The notes under the pieces are model-generated. The model saw nothing but the letters and a program-made list of their open reading frames with translations, made no database searches and was not told where the DNA came from. DNA of 64,000 bases from Carettochelys insculpta (taxonomy: Eukaryota > Chordata > Testudines > Carettochelyidae), in NCBI RefSeq assembly GCF_033958435.1, contig NC_134161.1, positions 11,098,001 through 11,162,000 of the forward strand, given 5' to 3'. Positions 20,765-30,741 of this stretch are shown one piece after another; the first letter of the stretch is position 1, and each line of letters starts with the position of its first letter. Both the position numbers and the translations under genes were made by a program.

Positions 20765-22156
20765 CGTGGTTCCGAAAGCACAGCCTGATGCTCTATGAAG
20801 CCTTAATAAGCCCCCCGCTGTGCAGAGTCACTCCGCACCTGGCTCAGTAGGGTAATAGCATGAGGAGATGATGCTTTTTAGAAGGCCGTGGTAGCTCCTT
20901 TTCCTTTGCTCATATCCACCCGCCCTCTGGGTGTAGGGATTGAGGGTTACGCTGCTGCAGCAGCACATTCCTCTCTACAGTGGGGAGGTTCATCCCTCTC
21001 ACTCCCAGCTCTCCTCCCCATGGGGCCAGCTGCAGCTCTCACTGAAATCAATAATACAGCTCCTCAGAGGAAGAACAGCCCGGGCTGCTGCTTTGCATGA
21101 GACCCATCCGGCCCGCGAAAGGGCCGCTTTCCGTGCCTTTGCACAGCACTGGAGCAGACAGCCTGGTGACAAAGGTGCCCATCTGCAGCACTGTCCCGTG
21201 AGGTGGAACAGTGCCCCGGGTGCAGGGTGCAGGGCAACCGCTCATGCCACAGGCCCTGCTCTGCTCCCTTGCATGCTCCCTGACCAGCTGGGCCAGGGAT
21301 AACATGGAGCAGGGCACGGTGGCAGTGGCAGCAGAGGGACACCTCCCCTCAGCCCATCCGCACCCACCATGGGGCAGCACAAGTGGCAGCCTGCTCTGCC
21401 GCGCCCTCCCAGCACAGAGAGTCCTGCTTCTTCTGCCACTATTCCCTGTCCCAGGTAATCCTTCCCCTCCTGCCCATAGGGTGTGGGATCCCCAAAATGC
21501 CGGGCAAGGCAGCCACCTTATTTTGTCCTATGGAGAGGATGGCTCTGCCCCTCTGGGCCACAACAGAGCTGTGTCTGGTTCCCAGTTCAGCCGCAGGTGA
21601 AGGTGAGTCCCGCATTTAGTCTCTCTGTGCCTACATTCCCCATCCGGACAGGAAGGGTCACAAGGTGCCCTTCCTCTCTGAACACTGTAAGCGTTTGGGG
21701 GCAGGGACTCTTACCGCATGTAATATAGTGATAGCGCAATGGTGCTTTGTCTGAGAGGTGCTAGCTCATTTCACATAGGCCACTGAGAAACCTGCAGATG
21801 GTTATTGGGGATTGGGCTAGGGTTCAGCCAGGCCAGGCTGTCTGGCATATAACTAGTCCCGTTGCTCATCCCACACCCTGTGGCTCACCGAATGGGGATG
21901 AATATCACCATCATGTCACAGATGACTGTGATTTCACTTCTATCAGCTCACAGCTTATCCTTTCCTTCCCCAGCCCCCGCGCCCAGTACACAGGCCTGTT
22001 GTCAGAAACACCGTGCTCTGCTTGCTAGGCCAAAGCAATTGGATTTCAGCTGTCATCTCTCTCTCCTGCTTGTCAGCCCTGCTAACGGCACACTGCAGGG
22101 CAAGTGAGACCTGTAAATAACTAAGCCTCGGAGCGTATCAACGGCAAAGGATGAAC
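20765..22156. other. unique sequence, GC-richer, no gene recognised
   Basis: GC content rises around 21060-21480 but CpG dinucleotides remain few, so there is no CpG island. Several 70-130-codon frames overlap on both strands, with no domain and no consistent splice sites. Confidence 0.4.
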
Positions 22157-22643
22157 AGGGTCTCATGAAACAAAGCAGCAGAAATATAGCACTTTAAAGA
22201 CTAACAAAATGATTTAAATGGTGATGAGGTTTCATGGGACAGACTCACTTCTTCAGATCAATTTCATTTCCAATACAGACTGACATATATAAGTACAGAG
22301 GACCAAAAAGAAAAAAAAATGCAATAAAAACTGATAAATCAAATAGGATAGAAGGAATGGGGTGAGAGGTGGGGGGATGTTAATTAATCTCACCCGCTTC
22401 CTCCTATCCTATTTGATTTATCAGTTTTTATTGCTTTTTTTTTTCATCCTCTGCACATATAAATATCAGTCTGTATTGGAAATGAAATTGATCCAAAGAA
22501 GTGGGTCTGTCCCACAAAAGCTTATCACTAAATAAATCATTTGTTAGTCTTTAAAGTGCTACGTTTCTGCTGCTTTGTTTTGTTGGAATACAGACTAACA
22601 CGGCCACCTCTCTGTTACTATTCAACGTGCAAGAGTCTCATGA
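22157..22643. mobile_element. fold-back retroelement-like insertion, 463 bp, with 12-bp TSD
   Basis: The insert (22169-22631) is an inverted duplication. The left arm, from AACAAAGCAGCAG through AGCACTTTAAAGACTAACA to ATCAAATAGGATAGAAGG and GGGGTGAGA (22367), is repeated in reverse from TCTCACCC (22388) through CCTATTTGATTTATCAG and GTTAGTCTTTAAAGTGCT to CTGCTGCTTTGTT (22579). The right side carries about 50 extra bases, TGGAATACAGACTAACACGG then CCACCTCTCTGTTACTA. Flanking direct repeats are AGGGTCTCATGA (22157-22168) and AGAGTCTCATGA (22632-22643), 11 of 12 identical. Related copies are at 43104-43292 and 56076-56129. No protein coding potential. Confidence 0.8.
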
Positions 22644-22872
22644 GTCAGCCAGCATTTGCTGCAGGGATGGGGCAGTGATTATGAATCAAGGGTGGAGGGG
22701 AAAGAGATTCGAAAGTCCGGAGGAGGAGGACAGGAGAGGGGAGATTGAGGAAATGAGAAAAGTGCGAGAGAGAAACATAAGTGAGAGAGGATAGGAGTGA
22801 GTGAGGGAGAAGGAAAGAAGGGTGCAAAAGAGGGAATTGAAAGCCCGGGGGCGGCGGGCGGTGATCAGAAAT

Positions 22873-23244
22873 GCTCTGTCTACACAATAGTGTTATTTCA
22901 AAATAACTTTGCTAGCATCTACACTGCACACATTGAATAGCGCGGGTGCGTTATACAGAAATCGGTCACCCTCATTGCGGAAGGAATTACACCTGTTTTG
23001 AAATAGCTATTTTGAAATAGGCAGTGTTGAGACATGGAATACTCTGTCTCTAAATAAGTCACAATGGCGTCCAATGGCACTCTTTCGAAAGAGTGCCACA
23101 TGTCCGCACGTGCTATTTCAAAATAGCTGGGTGCTATTGTGATATCCGTTTTGCGTGCCACCATGTTATTCTGAAATAAGATATTTCAAACTAGTGGTTT
23201 TGAAATATCTTATTTTAAAATAACTCTAGAGTGTAGACATAGCC
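22873..23244. mobile_element. TCTACAC-family TIR element (older, CpG-decayed copy)
   Basis: Left end GCTCTGTCTACACAATAGTG, right end CTCTAGAGTGTAGACATAGCC. The interior is a chain of ATTTCAAAATA / TATTTTGAAATA words, nearly all with TG or CA where the CpG-rich copy at 27753-28438 has TTTCGAAA. Only CTCTTTCGAAAGAG retains the CpG. Confidence 0.78.
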
Positions 23245-23249
23245 AACAA

Positions 23250-23880
23250 GAACAAGAATAGGAGTGGGAGCTGAGAGACCGAGAAGCAAAGAGCACAAGC
23301 AGGGGAAGCCTGAGGAAGAAAGGCAGTGAGCTCACCTTGTGAGCAGGGCACTAGGACAAAACCAGACAGTGTGTCTGGCATTTAATTTGCACACAGATTA
23401 TGAATGAGAGAGAGAGAAGCGGGCCCGATGGGGTGCAGAGCTCTCTGGTTATTTCTTCAGACTGGGAAGGTGAGAGGCATGAAACACGTATGGATCAGAG
23501 AAGATATTTTGGAAACTCAGGTGTCACTCTTCAGAAGCTGCGTCGTTAGCCTGGAGCAGACACAGAGGACTTTCTGCTTCAGCCAGGAGTTCCCTGTAGC
23601 CATGCACACACACTGGTGGGGAAGTGATTGCTCTGTGATGCTCAGAAGTCACTGAGATGTCAGCTCTGTGTCTGGGGTTTTGGAATGAATGTGCCTTCCT
23701 CCGCAAAAGCCATCGGAAATGTTGTGAGAACACACTGCCAGATGGTGAGGGTACCACTCCTATTGCAGCCGAGGATTAACACAGGACTTCGGACTGTGTA
23801 ACCTCATAAATATTTTGCTGTCTTTGTTGCATCTTTCATCACCTGGTCTCAAGGCACAGTAATCCTCACAAAGTTGCCTG
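23250..23880. other. unique sequence, purine-rich, no gene recognised
   Basis: Nothing beyond a purine-rich run (23250-23430). The purine-rich DNA just upstream, at 22690-22850, has the same texture and may have been continuous before the TCTACAC element inserted. Confidence 0.35.
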
Positions 23881-23884
23881 TGAA

Positions 23885-24040
23885 GGAAGAGGGAGGTGAT
23901 ATTAGCCCCATTCTACAGTTGGAGAAACTAAGATGCAGGGAGGTGGAATCACATGCCTCAAAACACATGCAGCTAGTCAAGTGTAGACCTGGGACTAGAA
24001 CCCAGGAGTCCTGACTTGCAGCCCTATTACCCCCTTGTTA
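23885..24040. mobile_element. MIR/CORE-SINE-like remnant
   Basis: In order: ATTAGCCCCATTCTACAGTTG, GAGAAACTAAGATGCAGGGAGGT, AAAACACATGCAGCTAGTCAAG and GACTAGAACCCAGGAGTCCTGAC. This order is that of an ancient amniote SINE core and tail. Confidence 0.7.
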
Positions 24041-24228
24041 GAAGCAGTAGACCTCTCCCTGTCCACTTTTAAGGGAAATATCTGAAACAATACACCTTGT
24101 GGTATTTCAGTGCTTTGGGCTACTACTCTTGTTCATTACAGTCATTTTTGACACACTCTGGAATCAAGCACTACTACGTTAGCACCTGGTTTCCCCACTG
24201 TACTTGGTGCTGCCCATCAGCACAGTAA

Positions 24229-24604
24229 GGCTGCGTCTACACAGCAGTGTTATTTTGAAATAATCCATCCTGAAATAGCTTATTTAGAAATCACACAGCT
24301 ACACACAAGAATGCATTTCAAAATAGCATGTCTGGCCACATCGTGTCTATTTTGAAATAGTGCCATTGGGTGCCATTATGGCTTATTTCACATAGGGTTA
24401 TTCCGTATCTTAATGTGCCTATTTTAAAATATCTTTTTCAAAATCGGCCTTGTTCCTCCTGCAATAAGGTGTATGAACTTCAAAATAATGCACTGGCTAT
24501 TCCCAATTTATTTTGAAATAGCCTGTGCGAAGAGTAGATACCTGCAAAGTTACTTTGAAATAATGCCTGTTATTTCGGAATAACTTTGCAGTATAGACGT
24601 AGCG
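24229..24604. mobile_element. TCTACAC-family TIR element with possible TAA duplication
   Basis: Left end GGCTGCGTCTACACAGCAG; right end CTTTGCAGTATAGACGTAGCG. The triplet TAA lies immediately outside both ends (24226-24228 and 24605-24607), a possible 3-bp target duplication. The interior repeats TATTTTGAAATA and ATTTCAAAATAG words. A TAA duplication would suit a PIF/Harbinger-type element, but the other copies do not confirm it, so the superfamily stays open. Confidence 0.75.
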
Positions 24605-24609
24605 TAATA

Positions 24610-25260
24610 GACACAGCCCCTGCCCTGACAAACTTCCATTCCAAAAAGATGAGGCAGAGAGAGTATTTTTGTCCACATTTGATGGAAGGGGAGTCATCAT
24701 GCTGGGAAGCTGGGAAATAATTGAGATTTGAACTCAGATTTTCTGAGGCCTGGCCTGGTTTCCTATTCTCTAAGCCCTTCCACTTTTCAGAGCAGATGGG
24801 TAAATAGTTGCATTGCTTTCCACAGCATTTCAGAGAGGTTTTTTTTGCATCCAGGGAGCCGAGCAGAGTGGGGAAAGAAAAGGTCTGAGTGCAGTCTCTG
24901 CATCTCAATGTGTGGATGATTGATGGAAGGGGAAGGGGGCTGAGGTTTTTTGGTGGGAAGGATTAATTTTGGAAAAGACTGCATTGGGTGATATTGTCTG
25001 CATGCATTTGCCTTGGCAAGCCTAATACAGTCTGTGAATCTTTGTTGTACAAGAGAGCTGTGACAGCACAGCCTGGCTTATTGTCCCAGTGGAGCAAATT
25101 TGTCACTGGGCTAAGCAGGTCTGACTGTACTGAAGTTGGTGAATTTCTCTCCCTCTCCGCAGCGTGTTTTTTTCCCCTTTCCCCATCCATCCATCCTCAT
25201 TTGCCTCTCACAAAGGTGATTTCCCCAAAGTCACCTATCCAAACACTGCTGCGCCTCTAA
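24610..25260. other. unique sequence, no gene recognised
   Basis: No exon or repeat. A pyrimidine tract (TTTTTTTCCCCTTTCCCC) lies at about 25165-25185. Confidence 0.35.
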
Positions 25261-25264
25261 CAGA

Positions 25265-25420
25265 AAGAATTCAGTGTGATGGCTTTTGTTTTTTTCTTAG
25301 AAAGCTGTGTGAAGGCTGTAAATATTTCATAAATGACGGCCTAAAGGATACAGCCAGGACACATTTGTGTCTAGCAACTAGCAGGCTCACTCCTAATAAA
25401 AAATTAAGCAGTCTTATTCA
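25265..25420. promoter_or_regulatory. candidate conserved non-coding element
   Basis: Repeat-free block with TTTTTTTCTTAGAAAGC, GTAAATATTTCATAAATGACGG, GGACACATTTGTGTCTAGC and CTAATAAAAAATTAAGCAG. It contains a TGACGG CRE-like word, a forkhead-like GTAAATA and a near-palindromic GACACATTTGTGTC. Function is inference. Confidence 0.33.
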
Positions 25421-25424
25421 ATCT

Positions 25425-26235
25425 CAAAGAATTGTTTGTGGGTGGGCTGGGTGAAGTTTCCAGCCGTGTCTATGGATGGAAATGACTCGTGCCGCTTGGG
25501 GTCAGATGCAAAATGGCGAAATGCTGCACTTGGATGATCGTCTTCCTGATCCTTCGATGCTAGGCATCAGACGGGTGCATGTAATAAGCATCACTCACAT
25601 TTTCTTCAGGGGCACTTTGTGAGCTGGGATTTCAATGAGCTGCCAACACCACCTCTACCCCTGTACATTTTCACCTCCTTTTTGCTGCGCATGGTGGTGA
25701 AGTCTCATCTCCCCAGCCCTCTTGCGCAAGGCTATTAGTCTGGAACAAAGTCAGCTGAGACTCAGACATAATGGAAAATAATGGAAACTGCACAATAGGA
25801 AAGTTAATGGCTGTGGTTACTACTCTGACTCCAATTTCCCCTTGCTGTATAGCTTCATCCAAAGCTCACTAGAGGGCTGTGATGATGTTGATATTTTCTC
25901 CCCCTAGTTCCTGGCGCGTTCGGTCTCATGTGAAGAGTTTTTCAGCTGAGCCCTGTGGATTGTCGGTCTGCTATCATTGCTGGATCGCACTCCGACAATG
26001 TTGATGCTAAGGAGTGCTGACCCAACCAGCCCTTCTACCACCCTCATCTTCTAGTCTGCATCTGCAATGCTACAACCACGTATTGGGTCAGAGTCCGTCA
26101 AGTTCTGAGCACCTACCGCAAGGTGCACAGTGCCCTCAGCTCCCGATGAAGCCAAGGGAAGGTGAAGGAGGTCCAGGTTGATCAGCTTACCATTTGTCAT
26201 CCAAACACTTTGTTTTTCCCTCACCACTCCCCACA
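25425..26235. other. unique sequence, no gene recognised
   Basis: Nothing supported on either strand. Confidence 0.4.
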
Positions 26236-26239
26236 CACC

Positions 26240-26610
26240 TCAAAAAATGTTAGTGGGTAATGTCCTTTGAAAATGGATTTTTTCTTGGGTTGGTTGAAAA
26301 AAAAAACAACCCTGTTTTTTGATCATTGAAACATGAGCAATATTGTGTAAAAAAACCTGAAAATGCCTTGATTTTCAGAAACATACCAAAAAATCCCCAG
26401 GTTTTTTCTGAAATGTTTCCATTCTGATTTACCAAAGAGCAAAGGATTTGTGGGTGTGGGGTATTTTGGGTGGAGGTGTGCTTGGGGTTGGCTTAGCTTT
26501 GCTTTTTAAATCCCAAAACTTTTCAAGAAAAGCCATTGAAAAAACCTTTTTTGCTTTCATGGAAAATTTTTGGAAGCTCAAAATCCATTTCCCAACCAGT
26601 TCTGGGGTTC
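26240..26610. repeat. dispersed AT-rich GAAA/TTTC repeat, copy 1
   Basis: A series of words such as GAAAATGGATTTTTTC, GATCATTGAAACATGAGC, GAAATGTTTCCATTCTGATT and TTTCATGGAAAATTTTTGG, with near-inverted symmetry around 26395. Similar wording recurs at 45885-46060, 47735-47890 and 54265-54545, so this looks like an ancient dispersed family rich in GAAA/TTTC; not assigned. Confidence 0.45.
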
Positions 26611-26984
26611 CATCAATTTGCTGGAAAAGTGCTGCTCTGTCCAGGAGAAGGCCATTCTGCAGAAGGTAAATGACGCCTTAATTCCAAGGCCTACAGTTAA
26701 AAACTCGTTTTGATTAAGGATAGCTGCCACAAGCGTGAAAAAAAAATCACCTTCCAGGACAAATTTATCACTCCCCAGTGCATCATGACATCTTGGAATT
26801 ATGTGGAATCACATGTCATGATAATTTAATATTTTGTGAGCTTAGTGTGACTACTGAACCAAGACTGAATTTAGCCCTTAAATGGTGTTGGCCAACTATG
26901 AATCTTTAGCTTTATATTACAAAATGAGCTGTCAGGATTTGTTTAGTTATTACTTAGCCCTGCCTTGAGTATAGGGAACTAGAC

Positions 26985-27600
26985 TACCAGTTAAAACTCC
27001 CAAATCCGGCATTCTCTCATCTGGCAACATCTGTCATCCAGCAACATCACGGATCTTGCCGGATCAGAGGGTCCTAGGGCTGGAAAGAGGAGGGACCAGC
27101 CAGACCAGTGGCAGGGGCCCAGGCAGGGTAGCCACAGATGGCCTGGCAGCAAGGGGATGGCCAACAGCAGTCAGCAAGCCCAGGCCTGGGGCAGGAGCAG
27201 GAAGCAGGGCCCAGGCTGGTAATTTGGCAACCCAGGAGGGAGAGCAGCAGCTGGGCAGGAAACTACAGCCCTGGGAAGCTGCAGCTGGGGAGGAGTGGCT
27301 GGAGCCAGGAGCTTGTGACTGGGGAGCCTGCGTGGGAGGATATGGGGTCTGGAGGCCATGGGCAGGGAGCCCAGGGCCATGGGCTGAAGCTAGCAGTGGG
27401 GCAGAGTTTACCACCCCTGGTTTGGTAAGGTCCCGGCTCCCAAGGTCCTGAGGGTGCTGGACTGGGAAGATGGAACCTGTAGATGGCTACGCCTTTCCAG
27501 TCCCATGCAGGAGTGTTGGAACAATTTGTGTTGTAGGTATGCAGAGATCCAGTGAACCAAATTGTAAAGTCTGGATATAATGGAAACCTCTTCAATCCAG
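26985..27600. mobile_element. Tigger-like element end with GC-rich interior
   Basis: At 27000-27055 the sequence reads CCAAATCCGGCATTCTCTCATC, TGGCAACATCTGTCATCCAGC, parallel to the left end of the 30742 element (CTCTCATCTGGCAACATCC). It is followed by a GC-rich interior (GGGGCCAGGCAGGG-type words) to about 27460. The right boundary is uncertain; a phrase AACCTCTTCAATCCAGGG near 27585 resembles the family terminus. The long open frames of both strands here come from the GC-rich interior. Confidence 0.45.
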
Positions 27601-27752
27601 GGAGTGCTGTAGTACCCTTAGTTTCAGCACCTATGGTCCTATGTTTCTGTGATTTTACTGGGGTATTGGTTTGCTCAGACATGGAGCAGTTGGAATTCTG
27701 TGCAGTTGGGAACTGTGACCAGCACTTGGGATTTCCATTTGATGCTCCGTTT

Positions 27753-28438
27753 AGCTACGTCTACACGTGCATGCTACATCGAAATAGCTTATTTCGATGT
27801 AGCGACATCGAAATATTTCGATGAATAACGTCTACACGTCCTCCAGGGCTAGCAACGTCGACGTTCAACTTCGACGTTGGGCAGCACCACATCGAAATAG
27901 GCACTGTGAGGGAACGTCTACACGCCAAAGTAGCACACATCGAAATGAGGGTGCCAGGCACAGCTGCAGACAGGGTCACAGGGCGCACTCAACAGCAAGC
28001 CGCTCCCTTAAAGGGCCCCTCCCAGACACAGTTGCACTAAACAACACAAGATCTACAGAGCTGACAGCTGGTTGCAGACCCTGTGCATGCAGCATGGATC
28101 CCCAGCTGCCGCAGCAGCAGCCAGAAGCCCTGGGCTAAGGGCTGCTGCACACAGTGACCACAGAGCCCGGCAGGGGCTGGAGAGAGAGCGTCTCTCAACC
28201 CCTCAGCTGATGGCCGCCCTGGCGGACCCCGCTATTTCGATGTTGCGGGACGCGGATCGTCTACACGTGCCCTACTTTTACGTTCAATTTCGAAATAGGG
28301 CGCTATTCCCATCCCCTCATGGGGTTAGCAACTTCAACGTCTCGCCACCTAACGTCGATTTCAACTTCGAAATAGCACCCAATACGTGTAGCCGTGACGG
28401 GCGCTATTTCGAAGTAGCGTGCACATGTAGACATGGCC
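27753..28438. mobile_element. TCTACAC-family TIR element, CpG-rich and probably younger, 686 bp
   Basis: Left end AGCTACGTCTACACGTGCA; right end GTGCACATGTAGACATGGCC. It contains about ten TCGAAAT/ATTTCGA words, CGTCGACG and several internal CGTCTACACG repeats, forming nested hairpins. TTT lies outside each end. The CpGs are largely intact, unlike the copies at 22873 and 24229, so this copy is likely younger or under less methylation-driven decay. Non-coding: the frames of 105 and 123 codons are translations of the repeat. Confidence 0.78.
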
Positions 28439-28444
28439 TTTGAG

Positions 28445-28865
28445 AATATTTTTGCCCTTTGTATTTTCCATCATGAACATGGCAAAGTTAGAGTTTGCAG
28501 GGATGGAATGGCTGCCCTTCATGTGAATGCCCATAGCTCCCAGAGGAGAGATGATATTTACACATTGACAAGAGCATCCTCTCTGTGTTACTGTTTACGG
28601 GCATCCAATCTGGGAGCAGAAGCAAATGTTCTGTGGCTTAGGTATCCAATTGCAGTCTATAAATAGCAGACAGGTTTATGAAAGTCCCACTGGCAGAACA
28701 TCAGAGTTTTGTGGGTATTTGAAGCCTACACTGGAAGAAATGGAAATGGGGCCTGACCACTTTGCAAATAGGAAAAAGGGCAAAATTTCCAGGCTAATAT
28801 AATCTAAGGAAGTATGTCCTCTGTATGCCAGGGACTGGAAACATATGGATGTACACCACAAACAG
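28445..28865. other. unique sequence, no gene recognised
   Basis: No element or exon identified. Confidence 0.4.
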
Positions 28866-28868
28866 AAA

Positions 28869-28956
28869 CACATGCTGCCCACTGTGGGGTGTTTATGGAT
28901 GCTCTGCTAATCTTTCCTGGGTCACTGCCCGAGCACTCGTCTTGCAGAGAACACTA
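28869..28956 (-). mobile_element. CAGTGTTCCC-type hAT MITE, copy 4, truncated
   Basis: Reverse-orientation wording: CATGCTGCCCACTGTGGGG, CTCTGCTAATCTTTCCTGGG, TCACTGCCCGAGCACTCGTC and finally GCAGAGAACACTAG. Only the half nearest the family's 5' end is present (about 90 bp). Confidence 0.6.
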
Positions 28957-29374
28957 GTTTTGACATTTGGTTCCATGCTGATGGAGAAAGAAACCGCTGG
29001 GCCACAGGGCAGCTGTCTCCTTTGAACCCTTCTCCCTATTGGTGGCCCTGCTAGATTCACATAAGTCTGGGGCTTGGCTCATTTGAATCATGAGCCACTT
29101 ACACTTGAAACTGGTCCCGGATGGGGGTGGGGGGTGAAAGTGGGGCTAAGTTTGACATATCCTGTGAAGTGGGTGTGCATGATTTTTTGTGCTAGTCTAA
29201 AGTTATCAATTAACTGCAGCTGGAGGTAATTTCCAGCTGAGGTAGAAATACCTGTGCCAGCTTTGGTTGAGTTGAGGTTTCACATTAAAAACAGAAGTGT
29301 AACTGCGGTGGTGCAGGCAATGGGATGGATTGTCTGCCTGACTCCTGGATTCTGAACCTGTAGGACTCATTGCC

Positions 29375-29622
29375 ATGGCACTGTGAAGGCCAGAAGGATA
29401 ACTGGGTTCACAAGAGAGCTAGCTAAGTTCATGGAGGGTTGATCCATTGCTGGCTATTAGCCACATTGATCAGAGAGAGCTCAGAATCCCTAGACCTCCA
29501 ACTGCCAGCCGTCAGGAGGGGAAGATGGCTGGATCACTCTAATTGCCGTGTTCTGCACAAGGTGTAGGGCAGGTCAGTGTCAGACTGGATACATGGTCTG
29601 ACCCAGTATGGCTGTTCTTGTG
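29375..29622 (+). mobile_element. CR1 LINE 3' tail (plus orientation)
   Basis: Carries AACTGGGTTCACAAGAGAGC, TAGCTAAGTTCATGGAGGG, CATTGCTGGCTATTAGCC, and ends TGGTCTGACCCAGTATGGCTG then TTCTTGTG. This is the same tail as at 18392, 56919 and 58691 but in the opposite orientation. Confidence 0.85.
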
Positions 29623-29629
29623 TCAGTGT

Positions 29630-30740
29630 TGTACACAGAATCACTGTCCCATTTCACCAGGCACACCACTGCTCGATTGAAACATGATAGCTGGATCCAA
29701 CCTATTGCATGTATGTCCATCCAGCCTGAATTACAGCACCTTTGCCAGTGTAGACATACTTTTAGCTCCACATGCTGGGTTTGCCTGGTGAGCCCTGTTG
29801 GGGTGTGTGTGTGTGTATAAAGCTCTCTGGCTAAAAATCACTGCAACTGGTTCAGTCTCTGCCTTTCTGTTACTGTCTTCACCAAAACACTAGTGTCGTC
29901 ACAGTCCAGGGTAAGGTTAAATGTTCCCTTTTCACACCCATCTCGAATGAGAGCTGGATGGCATTGCTAAGTGTGATTGGTGCTGTTTGTTTTTAAGCTC
30001 CACATAAGCACTGTGTGGGATTTATAGCTTTTTCATTCTTTTGGAATCGACCCACCGGGAGTCATTAAGGTTTTATTGCTCACTCCAGCTCCCTGGATGC
30101 AGCGGAATAGAGAGGCTGGCAACTGGAAATACTTTGTCTTCCCTTTGGAGAGTTTATGCTTGTATGAGGCTGGCTGTAATGTAGAGGGAACAAAAGAGAC
30201 ACCGGATTTCAACTCCAGATCTGCCCAGTTTTTTTGCTCATCTACCACAACATGCTGCATGTTTCCATGTTTTGATGTGCTGGTGGGGGCGGGGGAAGGA
30301 TCCAAGAAAAACTTCCCACTAGCCCTCACTGGTTCAGTCTAGAGCAGGTGTGAGGAGATGAGAAGGATTGTGACTGATTAAGGGTGTGACTTCGTACCCA
30401 AGATACTTCCCATCTTTGTGCTTTGGTCTCTCTGTCTCTAAAATGGAGAGCATATTCTTTAAGGCAGTGCTGTGAGACTGGTGGATTAGTAAGATGATAG
30501 CAATGTCTTAACAAAGGATTTCTGCAAGAATATTCCTTGTTAGTGTTTATTAATGGGAAAGAGGTCTTGGCAGGTTTGAGCCTATGTCTTCTATTAACTT
30601 ATTTTCCCGTTTTAAAAAAAGAGCTTTCTGGTGAGGATAACGAAGAAAGGGAGGCCACGTCAATGGGCAAACAAACATATTATAGGCACTGACTGGAAAC
30701 TCCTGTGTTTGGTTCCTTTAAAATATACTTGGAATGTCAA
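29630..30740. other. unique sequence with minor repeat traces
   Basis: A GTGTAGACATAC phrase at 29747-29758 looks like an isolated TIR of the TCTACAC group. A GTGTGTGTGTGT run lies at 29802-29816. Around 30395-30480 the text (GTACCCAAGATACTTCCC, TTTGGTCTCTCTGTCTCTAAAATGG) looks like a decayed MIR. No exon. Confidence 0.4.
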
Positions 30741-30741
30741 T

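Noticed and set aside
21060..21480. Possible CpG island promoter
   Set aside because: GC content is raised but CpG is not; words are mainly CAGC/GGGC without CpG.
22873..24604. Two TCTACAC elements as the LTRs of one retrotransposon
   Set aside because: They have inverted termini and the DNA between them has no coding capacity, primer-binding site or polypurine tract; they are better explained as separate TIR elements.
27056..27682. Several 90-139-codon frames on both strands
   Set aside because: GC-rich repeat-like interior; Gly/Ala/Pro-rich translations typical of chance frames in GC-rich DNA.
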